From Candidatus Desulfofervidaceae bacterium (GTDB taxonomy: Bacteria > Desulfobacterota > Desulfofervidia > Desulfofervidales > Desulfofervidaceae), in assembly GCA_027038965.1 (NCBI GenBank), contig JALWFG010000018.1:124001-188000 (forward strand): 64,000 nt of DNA, read 5' to 3'. Below are positions 1-7,920 of the stretch, piece after piece. Made by a program: the position numbers and the translations under genes. Under the pieces are notes generated by a model, which searched no databases, was not told the origin of the DNA, and worked only from the letters and a program-made list of their open reading frames with translations. Numbering within the stretch: the first letter of the stretch is position 1; each line of letters opens with the position of its first letter.

Positions 1-1229
1 TTTCGGGCTGGGGTATGAATATTTGTTTTTTTAAACTCTCTGGCTGTATCTTTATGGCAAGAAAAACATAATTGAGAACATTTTTGCGTTAATTCCCATT
101 TGTAAGGGGAAGCGTGAGCATCGTGACACTTAAGACATTCCTCCTTTTGGGCTGGAGGATGCTTATAAAAACCTTCAAGCATCTTTCTTTGATGACAGGT
201 AAAACAAGCACCTTTCCCTTGAGAAAGGAGATTCTTAAATGGCGCCGTATGAGGATTATGGCAAACTACACACTTGCCGTTAGCCACAGGGGTATGAAGA
301 TGTTTCTGAGTGAGTTTCTTTTTCAATTGGACATGGCAACTAAGACAAAGTTTTTTCTCTGGCATTTTGGTAATGCCAACGTAATTGCTGGCGTGGGGAG
401 AATGACATTTTAAACAATCATTTTGCTTAAACCCCAGATGGACACAGTTTTGATTGAAAGGGGCCTTATTGCGGTCATGACAAGAATAACACAACTTATT
501 TATCGAAGCCTTCAATTTTAAAGGTTTCTTGGCGTTAGGTCCTGAATGGCACTTGTTACATTCTTTTTTGCACATGGGGACATGAGAATATTTCTTAAAT
601 AGTCCCTTGTCTGCACTGCTGTGCGGGGTATGACAGTTCAAACAATCCTTACCTTTAATAGGATAATTTGCGTGGGCATCTATAAACTTTTTGTCTTGAG
701 AATGGCAACTATAACATAGGTCTTCAGGAGTCTGCTTCAGCAATTTGGGATAGGCGCTCACATGGGGATTATGGCAAGTTTCACAGTTTTCAATAGGTTT
801 ATGGACTATTTTTTGCTCGAATCTGGCCTTTTCATGGCAAGAAAGGCAGGTATCCTTAGGTCCTTTAACTAAATAAAACTTGTTGTTTCCTCCATGGGGA
901 CTATGACACTTTAGACAATTTCCCTTGGAAAACGGTGGGTGTTTAACATTTCCTTTGGCGTTCTTAACATCCTTATGACAAGAAAAACAAAGTTGGGGCA
1001 AATTCTCTTTTAAATACACCCCCCCAATCAATCCATGAGGACGATGACACTTTTCGCAATTTTTCTCGGCTACCGGCGGGTGTACATATTTGGCTCCTGC
1101 CAATTTGGTATATTCCTTTTGGTGGCATTCAATGCAGCTTTTTTTTACACTAAGTTCGGGCGAAGGGGTAGGATGACAAGCCGTAAAACATATTCCCAAA
1201 AGCGCAATCAAAAAAATTACCTTTTTCAC
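1..1229 (-). CDS. Large multihaem c-type cytochrome lipoprotein (3' end outside window)
   Basis: Translating the minus strand from a GTG at 1229 gives about 409 residues, open at the window edge. It contains 16 CxxCH haem-binding motifs, spaced mostly 20-30 residues apart. They alternate between types such as CLKCHSPH and CFSCH, the pattern of the paired-CXXCH cytochrome family. The N-terminus is a hydrophobic signal sequence ending in FTAC, a plausible lipobox, so I infer an outer-membrane-anchored or surface decahaem-plus cytochrome. An AGGAG lies six bases before the GTG. The gene begins two bases after the stop of the parvulin-type foldase gene, so the two are co-transcribed. Its likely role is to move electrons across or beyond the outer membrane. 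The total haem number is unknown because the gene is truncated here. Confidence 0.9.
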   Translation of the reverse strand, partial: MKKVIFLIALLGICFTACHPTPSPELSVKKSCIECHQKEYTKLAGAKYVHPPVAEKNCEKCHRPHGLIGGVYLKENLPQLCFSCHKDVKNAKGNVKHPPFSKGNCLKCHSPHGGNNKFYLVKGPKDTCLSCHEKARFEQKIVHKPIENCETCHNPHVSAYPKLLKQTPEDLCYSCHSQDKKFIDAHANYPIKGKDCLNCHTPHSSADKGLFKKYSHVPMCKKECNKCHSGPNAKKPLKLKASINKLCYSCHDRNKAPFNQNCVHLGFKQNDCLKCHSPHASNYVGITKMPEKKLCLSCHVQLKKKLTQKHLHTPVANGKCVVCHNPHTAPFKNLLSQGKGACFTCHQRKMLEGFYKHPPAQKEECLKCHDAHASPYKWELTQKCSQLCFSCHKDTAREFKKTNIHTPAR

Positions 1230-1231
1230 TT

Positions 1232-2875
1232 TCAACTCCTAATTTGAAAATCTTTTTCCATTTTTTTAAACTCTTTTTCATTGATTTTTATCTTAGAAAA
1301 TTGGCGCAACTCCTTCAAATATTTGTCAAGAATTTCCCTAAATTTCTTATACCAAAGTTTCTTTTTAATGTCTAGCATAACTTTTTTGTACGGTAAAACC
1401 TCGCCTTCTTTTTTATCTTCTAAACGTAAGATAATAAACTTAAAGTTGTCTTTTAAAACAGGAGTAATCTCCCCAACTTTGAGTTGAGCCAAGCTTGCCC
1501 TTATCTTTGAAGGTAAACGGTTCGCTGAAACCCAACCAAGCAAACCACCATGTTTAGCAGTATCACTAACGGATTTTTTTCTGGCCAAAAGAGAAAAATC
1601 AGCCCCTGCTAACAGCTCTTCTCTAATTTCTTGGGCCTCTTTTTTAGTAGGAACTTTAATAATGCTTAGTTTATAACGGTCAGGCCCCCTAAAATCCTTT
1701 TTATGTCTCAAATAATATTGTTTCATCTCTTTTTCGCTCAGTTTGACTTGGGGAACAATAATTTTTTCTCTAAACGTAAGGGCCAAATAATAACGTTGGT
1801 ATCTTCTCAATGCCTTCTGCAATTGTTTATCTTTTTTAAAATAATTCTTTTTCAAAGCATATTGAGCAACCAAGATTTCATCTATAAGCTTGTTTAGAAC
1901 TTCTTTCTTTATCTTATTTTCGTCCAATTTTAGATGCCATCGTTCAGCCATTGCCTTTTGGCCCCAATAGTAATCTTTAAACACAGCCATGAAATCTTTT
2001 GCTGAAATCGCTTCGCCGTTAACCTTGGCCAAAATCCCTTCAACATTCTGGCCCGGTTCTAGTTTGCTTAATAGAGTGTTATTTATTTCTATTCTGGCCT
2101 TCTCTCTTAGAAACTTGACCAAACGCTTTTCTTCTTCTCCTAGCTTTTCATCAATATATTTGTTTCTAAGCCACCTTTTATGTTTTTTAAAAATTTCGGG
2201 GTTTGGGAAAATTTTCTTATCCACTCTAATGATATGATAACCAGCCTCTGTTTTTACGATTCCGCTTGTTTGCCCTGGTTTTAAAGCAAAGGCTACCTTT
2301 TCCCACTCTTTCACCATTCTACCTCGGGTAAGAATCCCCATTTTTCCACCCCGCGAGGCAAAAGGGTCTTCTGAAAGCTTTTTAGCCACTTTTTCAAAGG
2401 GCATACCTGACTTTATAAGCCTTAATGCCTCCTCAATCTTTTTTCTACTTTTTGAGAAAATTTGTCTAACCTCTATTTTGGTAAATTTATCATTGAAGTA
2501 TTTTTTTAAAATCTCATCATTAATTTTTAGTTGTTTTACCTTCTCATGCCAAAGCTCATTGAGGGCAAGATCCCTTTTGATCCCTTTCATTTGCTTTAAA
2601 TAAAAAGGGTCTTTGTCTAAACCTAATCGCCTTGCTTCTTGGGCCATTAAATACTCGTCAATAAATTCTTGAAGTTTATGTTTCAAAACCGAACCTGAAA
2701 GTCTCCCTGCCTTTTTACTTGCAGGATTCATCTGAGAATAAAAATGAAATTCTTTTAAATACTGTTTAAAATCGTCAACCCCAATTTCTTCACCATTTAT
2801 CTTTACCAAATAGGCAAAGCATGAATTTACTAAAACAAAAACCATTAATATTACCCAAAATAACGTTTTCTTCAT
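1232..2875 (-). CDS. Periplasmic peptidyl-prolyl isomerase with two parvulin domains (SurA/PpiC-like)
   Basis: The 547-residue protein starts with a signal peptide (about residues 1-21). It contains a duplicated unit: an N-terminal chaperone segment (YLVKINGEEI near residue 22, echoed by ILAKVNGEAI near 283), each followed by a rotamase domain at roughly 135-235 and 400-500. Both rotamase domains keep the GG(K/L)xG signature and the hydrophobic strand after AGYHIIRVD / NFKFIILRL. Such foldases help outer-membrane and secreted proteins fold, and they often accompany multihaem cytochrome genes. Here it sits directly upstream of a cytochrome with at least 16 haem motifs. The start has a GGAG seven bases upstream. 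Two full rotamase modules in one chain make it longer than typical PrsA and close to SurA organisation. Confidence 0.85.
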   Translation of the reverse strand: MKKTLFWVILMVFVLVNSCFAYLVKINGEEIGVDDFKQYLKEFHFYSQMNPASKKAGRLSGSVLKHKLQEFIDEYLMAQEARRLGLDKDPFYLKQMKGIKRDLALNELWHEKVKQLKINDEILKKYFNDKFTKIEVRQIFSKSRKKIEEALRLIKSGMPFEKVAKKLSEDPFASRGGKMGILTRGRMVKEWEKVAFALKPGQTSGIVKTEAGYHIIRVDKKIFPNPEIFKKHKRWLRNKYIDEKLGEEEKRLVKFLREKARIEINNTLLSKLEPGQNVEGILAKVNGEAISAKDFMAVFKDYYWGQKAMAERWHLKLDENKIKKEVLNKLIDEILVAQYALKKNYFKKDKQLQKALRRYQRYYLALTFREKIIVPQVKLSEKEMKQYYLRHKKDFRGPDRYKLSIIKVPTKKEAQEIREELLAGADFSLLARKKSVSDTAKHGGLLGWVSANRLPSKIRASLAQLKVGEITPVLKDNFKFIILRLEDKKEGEVLPYKKVMLDIKKKLWYKKFREILDKYLKELRQFSKIKINEKEFKKMEKDFQIRS

Positions 2876-2901
2876 AAATTTCTCCTTTTTTGGCGTTCAA
2901 A

Positions 2902-2931
2902 ATTTTATGTCTTAAGTTATAAACTTCACAA
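2902..2931 (-). promoter_or_regulatory. Candidate sigma-70-type promoter before the foldase gene
   Basis: On the minus strand TTGTGA (2931-2926) and TAAAAT (2907-2902) are 18 bases apart. They would start a transcript about 20 bases before the foldase ATG at 2875. The site lies in the 213-base gap after the CsgG-like gene, the largest gap inside the electron-transfer locus, so the last two genes may have their own promoter. The -35 box matches the consensus at only four of six positions. Confidence 0.35.
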
Positions 2932-3088
2932 TTGATTGTTATTTTGCTTGCCAACATTTGCAAGATTTACACTAACAAATCACAAATCATACCAGCCAAT
3001 TACCCAATAATTTCTTATACTTCTTATCTCCTCACTCTGAACCAAATGAATTTACACGCATATACAAGACTTGAACCTTATACTACCC

Positions 3089-3640
3089 CTAATAAGTATC
3101 TAAAAAGTTTATTACCATTCGCTGAACCAATTTATTGAGGGACCTAATCCTGTCAATATTTAAAATTTTAACATAGTCTTCTCCTGTCTTTTCCAAAGCA
3201 ACTTGCCATAATATTTTCCCTTCTTTGGTATCTATCAGTCTAATAGTAAAATTGACAACTGGTATCTCCCCTTTAAATTCATATTTCCTCACAACACCTA
3301 TAAATACAGCATCAAGTTTAAATTGATTGCGAAGCATTGTAAGCGTAGATCTGCTAATCATGCCTGTATCTTTTATTCGTTGCTTAATTAAAAACTCCCT
3401 AATATCCCCTAGTCCTTCTACTTCAAAGATATTCTTTTTAACCAATTCGGTGAAAAATATTTGAGTAACAACCGTTCCTGCCTCTGGTTTCCCAGAAATA
3501 TTCTTGAAAGGAAAAACTGCTACCTTTTTCAAATGCTTGATTTCCTCTTTATCAACATAAACTAAAGAGAAAGCATAGGTACATGCCAAACCACTTAAAA
3601 ACAGAACCAAACATACAAGCTTAATGGCACGGACAAACAT
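3089..3640 (-). CDS. CsgG/GNA1162-like exported protein
   Basis: The 183-residue protein has an N-terminal signal sequence; a Cys at residue 20 after SGLA could be lipidated, but the lipobox is weak. The body has the features of the CsgG / LpoB / GNA1162 group of periplasmic alpha/beta lipoproteins: a first strand KKVAVFPFKNISG, a central LDAVFIGVV strand after a helix, and a closing RLIDTKEGKILWQV strand. Members of this group assist secretion channels, peptidoglycan synthases or envelope assembly. Two other genes in this cytochrome locus (7343-7909 and the split gene 5308-7343) carry the same fold, as does 14680-16299 upstream. I infer an envelope-assembly role for the conduit. The start follows the HAMP gene by seven bases. 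Confidence 0.6.
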   Translation of the reverse strand: MFVRAIKLVCLVLFLSGLACTYAFSLVYVDKEEIKHLKKVAVFPFKNISGKPEAGTVVTQIFFTELVKKNIFEVEGLGDIREFLIKQRIKDTGMISRSTLTMLRNQFKLDAVFIGVVRKYEFKGEIPVVNFTIRLIDTKEGKILWQVALEKTGEDYVKILNIDRIRSLNKLVQRMVINFLDTY

Positions 3641-3647
3641 GAGATTC

Positions 3648-4199
3648 TTATAATTTAAACTCAGACAAAACCTCCTCTATTGCAAAGATAAAGGCTTTTA
3701 CTTCAGGGGGCATCTTCTCCTCTTCTATCTCTTCTTTAAATATTTCCACGGTCTTTTTTAGTTTCAAAACCTTAAAATGCAATTTTTCTATACTTTCATT
3801 TAAATTTTCTACAAATTCGTGAATATCATCGCCTTCTCTTATCTTCAGCCTTAAAGTAAGGTCACCGTCCCCTAGTTTTTTAATGTCTCTTTCCAACCGA
3901 TATAAAGGTCCAGCAATGCAATAGGGCAAAAACAAGGCAATCATACCGCCTATAAATACGCTTATTCCTACTCCCCCTAGAATTACTGGCCAAAGATAGT
4001 CCAAAAAGGTTCTTGCTCGCACGTGAACTTGATAATAAGTCTGACCAATCTCCTGCCGAGCATAAAGGTAAAACAAAAAGGCCGAAATAACGCTACTAAC
4101 AAGGACAATAAGAAATATTTTCAGAAAAATTCTCACTTGCATATTACGTTTAATTGAATAGTTTAGTTTTTTTCTCTTTATCAACTGCCTTTTTTCCAT
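3648..4199 (-). CDS. Membrane protein with HAMP domain and no output domain
   Basis: The 183-residue protein has a basic N-terminus, a first membrane helix near residues 25-45, a very short periplasmic loop and a second helix near 70-92. A HAMP segment follows (PLYRLERDIKKLGDGDLTLR, about 97-150), then a charged coiled-coil tail. Neither a kinase, a methyl-accepting domain nor a cyclase follows, so its partner is not evident. HAMP modules pass signals across membranes; here it could transmit a redox or envelope state, or act as a structural scaffold. AGGAGG precedes the ATG. It lies between a pentahaem cytochrome and a CsgG-like protein in a tight operon. I do not recognise a named family for the whole protein. 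Confidence 0.7.
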   Translation of the reverse strand: MEKRQLIKRKKLNYSIKRNMQVRIFLKIFLIVLVSSVISAFLFYLYARQEIGQTYYQVHVRARTFLDYLWPVILGGVGISVFIGGMIALFLPYCIAGPLYRLERDIKKLGDGDLTLRLKIREGDDIHEFVENLNESIEKLHFKVLKLKKTVEIFKEEIEEEKMPPEVKAFIFAIEEVLSEFKL

Positions 4200-4214
4200 A
4201 TTCTCCCTCCTTAA

Positions 4215-5333
4215 TTAATACCGATCTCCATGACAACTAATACACAACTCCCTTCCCCTAGACTTGCGAAGATAATACCGGTATTTACTTCCATGGGCAT
4301 TATGACAAGAAGTACAGATCACAATATTTCCCTCAGCTAAGGGTAAACCAGAAGGGACCTTCATATTCTTCCCCAAGGGCACTCCCACAGGGTGAGAGAT
4401 GCCTAATTTTTCTGAGGGATGGCAGTGGTAACAAGAATCAAGCCCAGATTCCTTTGCCCCTTTTAAAACAATATTTGCATGTCCTTCTTGCCCTTTTGCC
4501 TCTTTTCTAACCTTTCTTAACTCAACCTTGCCCTGTGCCAATCTAGTGGTCAACCAAAAAAGAACTACCCTGCCATCAGAGGTTCTGCTAACCTTCAAAT
4601 CCCTTATTTTCAGTATCCCCTCAGGTTCTGAAGAATTCACCACCTCGGGTTCTGCCTGATACGGCACCACCTTAAACGATTTTGGTGGAGACACCGACTT
4701 ATTACCACAAACATCCAATGAAATTACTCTATAATAATAAGTGGCATCTTTGGCAAGATTAGAAATTTTCACCAAATGATTGACCACAAGGGTTTCGTCT
4801 AAAGGGGTAACAAATCCAAATTGTTTATCTTCTCCATATTCAACTTGGCTTGTAGAAAGCTCATCTGTAACCCATTTAATGGTAGCTTCATAGAACACAC
4901 CTGGTTTTATTTCCTTTACTTCAACTTTTGAGATTTTCGGAGGAGTAGTATCCTGAAGCAAAGGAAGCCGATCAAACTTTATCATTACTTTAACTTTATC
5001 CACTTTTCCATCTTTATCCCTAACTGTAACAACAGCCTCATAAAGGGATTCTTTATCTTTAAGATTAAATGCCGTCATGTGTTCGCGGGTAAGGGGGGTT
5101 ACCTTGGTAATTACGGTCCCTGCATTGGTCCCAAGGCGGTCTTTGTAAAGGTGACATTCTGCACACTTGCCTTCCGCAAATGGAGAATGGACATAAGGCT
5201 GATGAAGCCCTTTTGCTATGATGTTTTCATGACATTTGTTGCAATTTCCATTTGCCCAAGTTAAATTCAAAGAACAAAAAAGAACAATATTTATTACCAA
5301 GAACCACTTAAAAATCGTAGTTCCATTCTTCAT
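4215..5333 (-). CDS. Pentahaem c-type cytochrome with a central fibronectin type III domain
   Basis: The start was set at the ATG at 5333, which opens a clear signal peptide ending near LTWANG. An in-frame start 42 bases upstream would place 14 charged residues before it. Two haem motifs (CNKCH near residue 31 and CAECH near 54) come first. A fibronectin III-like domain follows (about 130-230, with PPKISKVEV, SQVEYG and YYYRVISLD). Three more haem motifs lie at the C-terminus (CYHCH, CTSCHNAHG, CISCH). The haems are thus split into two groups by a beta-sandwich that may bind protein or polysaccharide. It overlaps the upstream gene by 26 bases. I infer a periplasmic or surface electron carrier of the conduit. 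Confidence 0.88.
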   Translation of the reverse strand: MKNGTTIFKWFLVINIVLFCSLNLTWANGNCNKCHENIIAKGLHQPYVHSPFAEGKCAECHLYKDRLGTNAGTVITKVTPLTREHMTAFNLKDKESLYEAVVTVRDKDGKVDKVKVMIKFDRLPLLQDTTPPKISKVEVKEIKPGVFYEATIKWVTDELSTSQVEYGEDKQFGFVTPLDETLVVNHLVKISNLAKDATYYYRVISLDVCGNKSVSPPKSFKVVPYQAEPEVVNSSEPEGILKIRDLKVSRTSDGRVVLFWLTTRLAQGKVELRKVRKEAKGQEGHANIVLKGAKESGLDSCYHCHPSEKLGISHPVGVPLGKNMKVPSGLPLAEGNIVICTSCHNAHGSKYRYYLRKSRGRELCISCHGDRY

Positions 5334-6672
5334 GACGTTTTTTGACCTCCTCTTTTGGGGACTTAATTTTAACAACTCCTTTCATAAATAAAGGAATTTT
5401 CAACTTACTTAAGTTACCGGCTACATCTCTTACTTCACTGGCAATAAAACATTCTTTTGCTGATTGGGGCAATTTTAGCATAAGCTTATCGGGCATTTTT
5501 CCACTTCCAACAACAAGTTTCAGAAGACGGCCTTTTTTATCCACAATACTTAAGCTCCAATCATTTATCTCATTCTCCTCTAAACATTTGATTTTAAGCA
5601 CTCCTTTATTGCCTTGAGAGTTATCGGATATAAAACTAAATTCCAATTGAGGAGGAATTTTATCTACAATAATCTTAATGGGATTCGTAACCGCCACATT
5701 CCCTGCTTCATCCTCCGCCATACACCTAAAGAAATAGGTACCATCATTAACATTGCCATGTCCATCGTCTTCTCCATGCCAAGCCCATGCCGTAGGCAAA
5801 TCTCCTTCTCCTTCATAACTTCGAATTAATGTGCCTTTTTCATCATAAACCAAAAAGGCCCATTTTTTTATTTTATCTGGTTCCAGTAAAAAAGGAAAGA
5901 AAATAACACTGTCTTTTATCCCATCCATGTTAGGAGAAAAAATGGGATTTTCAACAGAAATTTTTAACTTAGGAGGAGTGTTGTCTACTGTCAAGAGAAC
6001 ACCAGTATTTATAAAATGGATGAGGCCTTTGTAATCCCAAATTTTTATTTTAGCAAAATAAAAGCCTTCCCGTTGAGGAGCAGAAATTTCACCCCGCCAG
6101 AGCAAGGAACTTTTATGTAAAAAGGCCTCTTTGTTGCCTATAAGTACGGCTACCCTTTTACACATCTCCTCAGCAGCAATTAAACGAACGGCAATTCTTA
6201 CTGTTGATTTACCTTTCACAATTTTTGGTGTCAAAGAAAAGTCTTCTAACAAATAGCTTGTTCCAACCTCTGTTCTTACGTTTGGCATTCGCTCCTGTGC
6301 CTTAAAGCCAACTGGAAACGTCTTAAGAATTTTTCTTAAGGCAATATCCATCAGTCTTTGCTCATCTTTAACTTCACCCAAACCAAACCAGGAACGAAAA
6401 TCATCTCCTCTCAAGGTTATATAATTCGTCCATAATATAGAACCGTTTCGGGTATTTATCACCCTTACACCAATTCCTATTTCAGGAACCTTTGGCTGAT
6501 AACTGTCAATCCAGCTTAAAATAACGGCCCTAGCCTTGTATCTGCGCCCCAATTCCTGAGCAAGAGTAGAAGACAAACAATAAAACTCCCGAATTCGCTT
6601 AGCATAAAGGAACTTCTTAATATCCTCTGGCAATAATGCTTCAAATCCCCTTTTCTTAAAAAAGAGGCCCAA
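5308..6672 (-). CDS. Downstream part of a split SPOR / CsgG-like / Ig-domain protein (-1 frame)
   Basis: This 454-residue reading frame begins inside a CsgG/GNA1162-like domain. Its first residues (FFKKRGFEALLPED onward to INTRNGSILW) complete the domain whose first strand, RVIVFPVSNLSQ, lies in the overlapping upstream frame 6516-7343. The two frames join exactly if the ribosome slips back one base, or one T is added, at 6657-6663. After about residue 130 it has beta-rich domains. One of these (about 245-330) has the SPNMDGIKD ... WHGEDD ... DGTYFFRCMAEDEAGN pattern of FlgD-like Ig domains. It ends overlapping the pentahaem cytochrome. It is either one protein made by frameshifting, a gene broken by one base, or a sequencing error; it is unlikely to be a free-standing protein starting at 6672. 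Confidence 0.65.
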   Translation of the reverse strand: MGLFFKKRGFEALLPEDIKKFLYAKRIREFYCLSSTLAQELGRRYKARAVILSWIDSYQPKVPEIGIGVRVINTRNGSILWTNYITLRGDDFRSWFGLGEVKDEQRLMDIALRKILKTFPVGFKAQERMPNVRTEVGTSYLLEDFSLTPKIVKGKSTVRIAVRLIAAEEMCKRVAVLIGNKEAFLHKSSLLWRGEISAPQREGFYFAKIKIWDYKGLIHFINTGVLLTVDNTPPKLKISVENPIFSPNMDGIKDSVIFFPFLLEPDKIKKWAFLVYDEKGTLIRSYEGEGDLPTAWAWHGEDDGHGNVNDGTYFFRCMAEDEAGNVAVTNPIKIIVDKIPPQLEFSFISDNSQGNKGVLKIKCLEENEINDWSLSIVDKKGRLLKLVVGSGKMPDKLMLKLPQSAKECFIASEVRDVAGNLSKLKIPLFMKGVVKIKSPKEEVKKRHEEWNYDF

Positions 6673-7343
6673 TATTTTATAATTCTATCTTCTGGAATAG
6701 TTTCTGCCTGACTAAGATTACTCACAGGAAAAACAATTACTCTAGGTTTAGGGATAACCCCTAAGGCACCTTGTGGAATTCGAGGAAGGACTGGAGGCAT
6801 AACTTGAGAAGGGACTCTCGTAATCCTTGGTTTGACTATTTTTCCCTTTTCTTTTATAGGCCTCAAAGGGGGCTTGGAGATTTTGGGAATGGGTTTTGTT
6901 TTTTTAGGTCCCTTAGGAGAAACCTTGGGCAATCTTTTTCTTTTTTTAAACCTTTCCTTAAGCATCTTTTTCTTTAAATGAGGTTTCAACGCAAGAGAAG
7001 GCATTTTGAGTTTTGGCCAGACTATCCTTTGTGGAATATAATAACAAGTGCGAACAAACGCATCTTTAAACCGAGCTTGGATTTCTCTAAAAATAGGCAA
7101 CAATTTATCTTTATTTGTCTCTAATCCTACTCTAACGGTATAAAATTTTCCAATTTTTTCTACCCTAGCATGAGGAAAATCCTTTATTCGCTTAAAGTCT
7201 TTTAAGGCCAAGGTTTTATTTTTAAAGGAAGATAATTGAACACAATAATAAGTCGTGTTAGGAGATGATTGTGCAAAGATAGCTTTCAAAAAAACAAAGA
7301 CAATACCTAAAACTATTAAGGTTTCAAATAAGCGTTTTCCCAT
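6516..7343 (-). CDS. SPOR-domain protein, upstream part of a split gene
   Basis: The start is the ATG at 7343, which overlaps the previous stop as TGATG. A signal peptide ends near FAQSS. A SPOR-like domain follows (about residues 32-95, YYCVQLSSFKNKTLALKDF ... GKFYTVRVG), of the type that binds denuded peptidoglycan. Then comes a long linker rich in Lys and Pro (about 110-190), and then the first strand of a CsgG-like domain (RVIVFPVSNLSQ). After RIIKYWASF the frame leaves the domain and ends in an unrelated, Cys- and Leu-rich tail of about 47 residues. The domain continues in the -1 frame (5308-6672). A fused product would tie an envelope-assembly module to the cell wall. Confidence 0.65.
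   Translation of the reverse strand: MGKRLFETLIVLGIVFVFLKAIFAQSSPNTTYYCVQLSSFKNKTLALKDFKRIKDFPHARVEKIGKFYTVRVGLETNKDKLLPIFREIQARFKDAFVRTCYYIPQRIVWPKLKMPSLALKPHLKKKMLKERFKKRKRLPKVSPKGPKKTKPIPKISKPPLRPIKEKGKIVKPRITRVPSQVMPPVLPRIPQGALGVIPKPRVIVFPVSNLSQAETIPEDRIIKYWASFLRKGDLKHYCQRILRSSFMLSEFGSFIVCLLLLLRNWGADTRLGPLF
6657..6663 (-). promoter_or_regulatory. U UUU UUA slippery heptamer at the frame junction
   Basis: In the upstream frame the codons read TCT TTT TTA AGA. The last T of TCT with TTT TTA forms T TTT TTA, an exact X XXY YYZ slippery sequence for -1 frameshifting. A -1 slip gives TTT TTT AAG and continues in the frame of 5308-6672, producing the continuous stretch WASFFKKRGFEALL. I see no strong Shine-Dalgarno-like stimulator just upstream and have not folded the downstream RNA. 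A homopolymer miscall (six versus seven T) would look the same. Confidence 0.4.
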
Positions 7344-7909
7344 CAACCTAAGGTTTTTAACATCTTTTTAATAAGAATATCTGTAACATCACTTAATGTC
7401 TTTTCTCCTATTCCAAATAAGCGGTTTAAGGCTCCCCCTCCTTTTTCTGTTCCTGTGGCTTGCCAAATAACAATCCCTGATTGGGCATCAATCAATTTTA
7501 AGGAGAGGGTAACTAAGGGCAAAGAAATACCCCCACTTTGAATTAAAGCAAATTCATCTACTGAACCCGTAATTATCCCTTGAACCCCCAAACGACTAGC
7601 AATCTTTTTTAGGCTTTTTATATCTAGATTGTTTGTATTAATTCTCATCTCTGCTAGGATATAATCTGTCTGACCGTTATCTACAACATCAAAAAGCCCT
7701 TGGGCAAGAAGTTCTGTCTCAAGGATATCACGCACCTTCTCATGCGCTGAGGTATCTCGGGAAAAGTTTTTAAGAGGAAGAATTGCCACCCGTTTAATGT
7801 AACTTATATCGGCCTTGGGATTGGCATATCGGGTAACATTCACTCCCCCACCACATCCTAGGACAAAGACCAATAATGCCGTTAAAAGAATGAATCCTTT
7901 TTTTCTCAT
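7343..7909 (-). CDS. CsgG/GNA1162-like outer-membrane lipoprotein
   Basis: The 188-residue protein has a textbook lipoprotein signal, with LLVFVLGC placing the lipidated Cys at residue 19. The mature part carries the alpha/beta fold of the CsgG / LpoB / GNA1162 group: strand KRVAILPLKNFS, helix EKVRDILETELLAQG, GVQGIITGSV, then LSLKLIDAQSGIVIWQATG. CsgG forms curli secretion pores and related lipoproteins activate envelope enzymes; which role applies here cannot be told from sequence. It follows the beta-barrel gene by 11 bases and overlaps the SPOR gene start, so the three are probably translated together. It is the clearest of the four proteins of this fold in the neighbourhood. Confidence 0.7.
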   Translation of the reverse strand: MRKKGFILLTALLVFVLGCGGGVNVTRYANPKADISYIKRVAILPLKNFSRDTSAHEKVRDILETELLAQGLFDVVDNGQTDYILAEMRINTNNLDIKSLKKIASRLGVQGIITGSVDEFALIQSGGISLPLVTLSLKLIDAQSGIVIWQATGTEKGGGALNRLFGIGEKTLSDVTDILIKKMLKTLG

Positions 7910-7920
7910 AGCCTTCTCCT

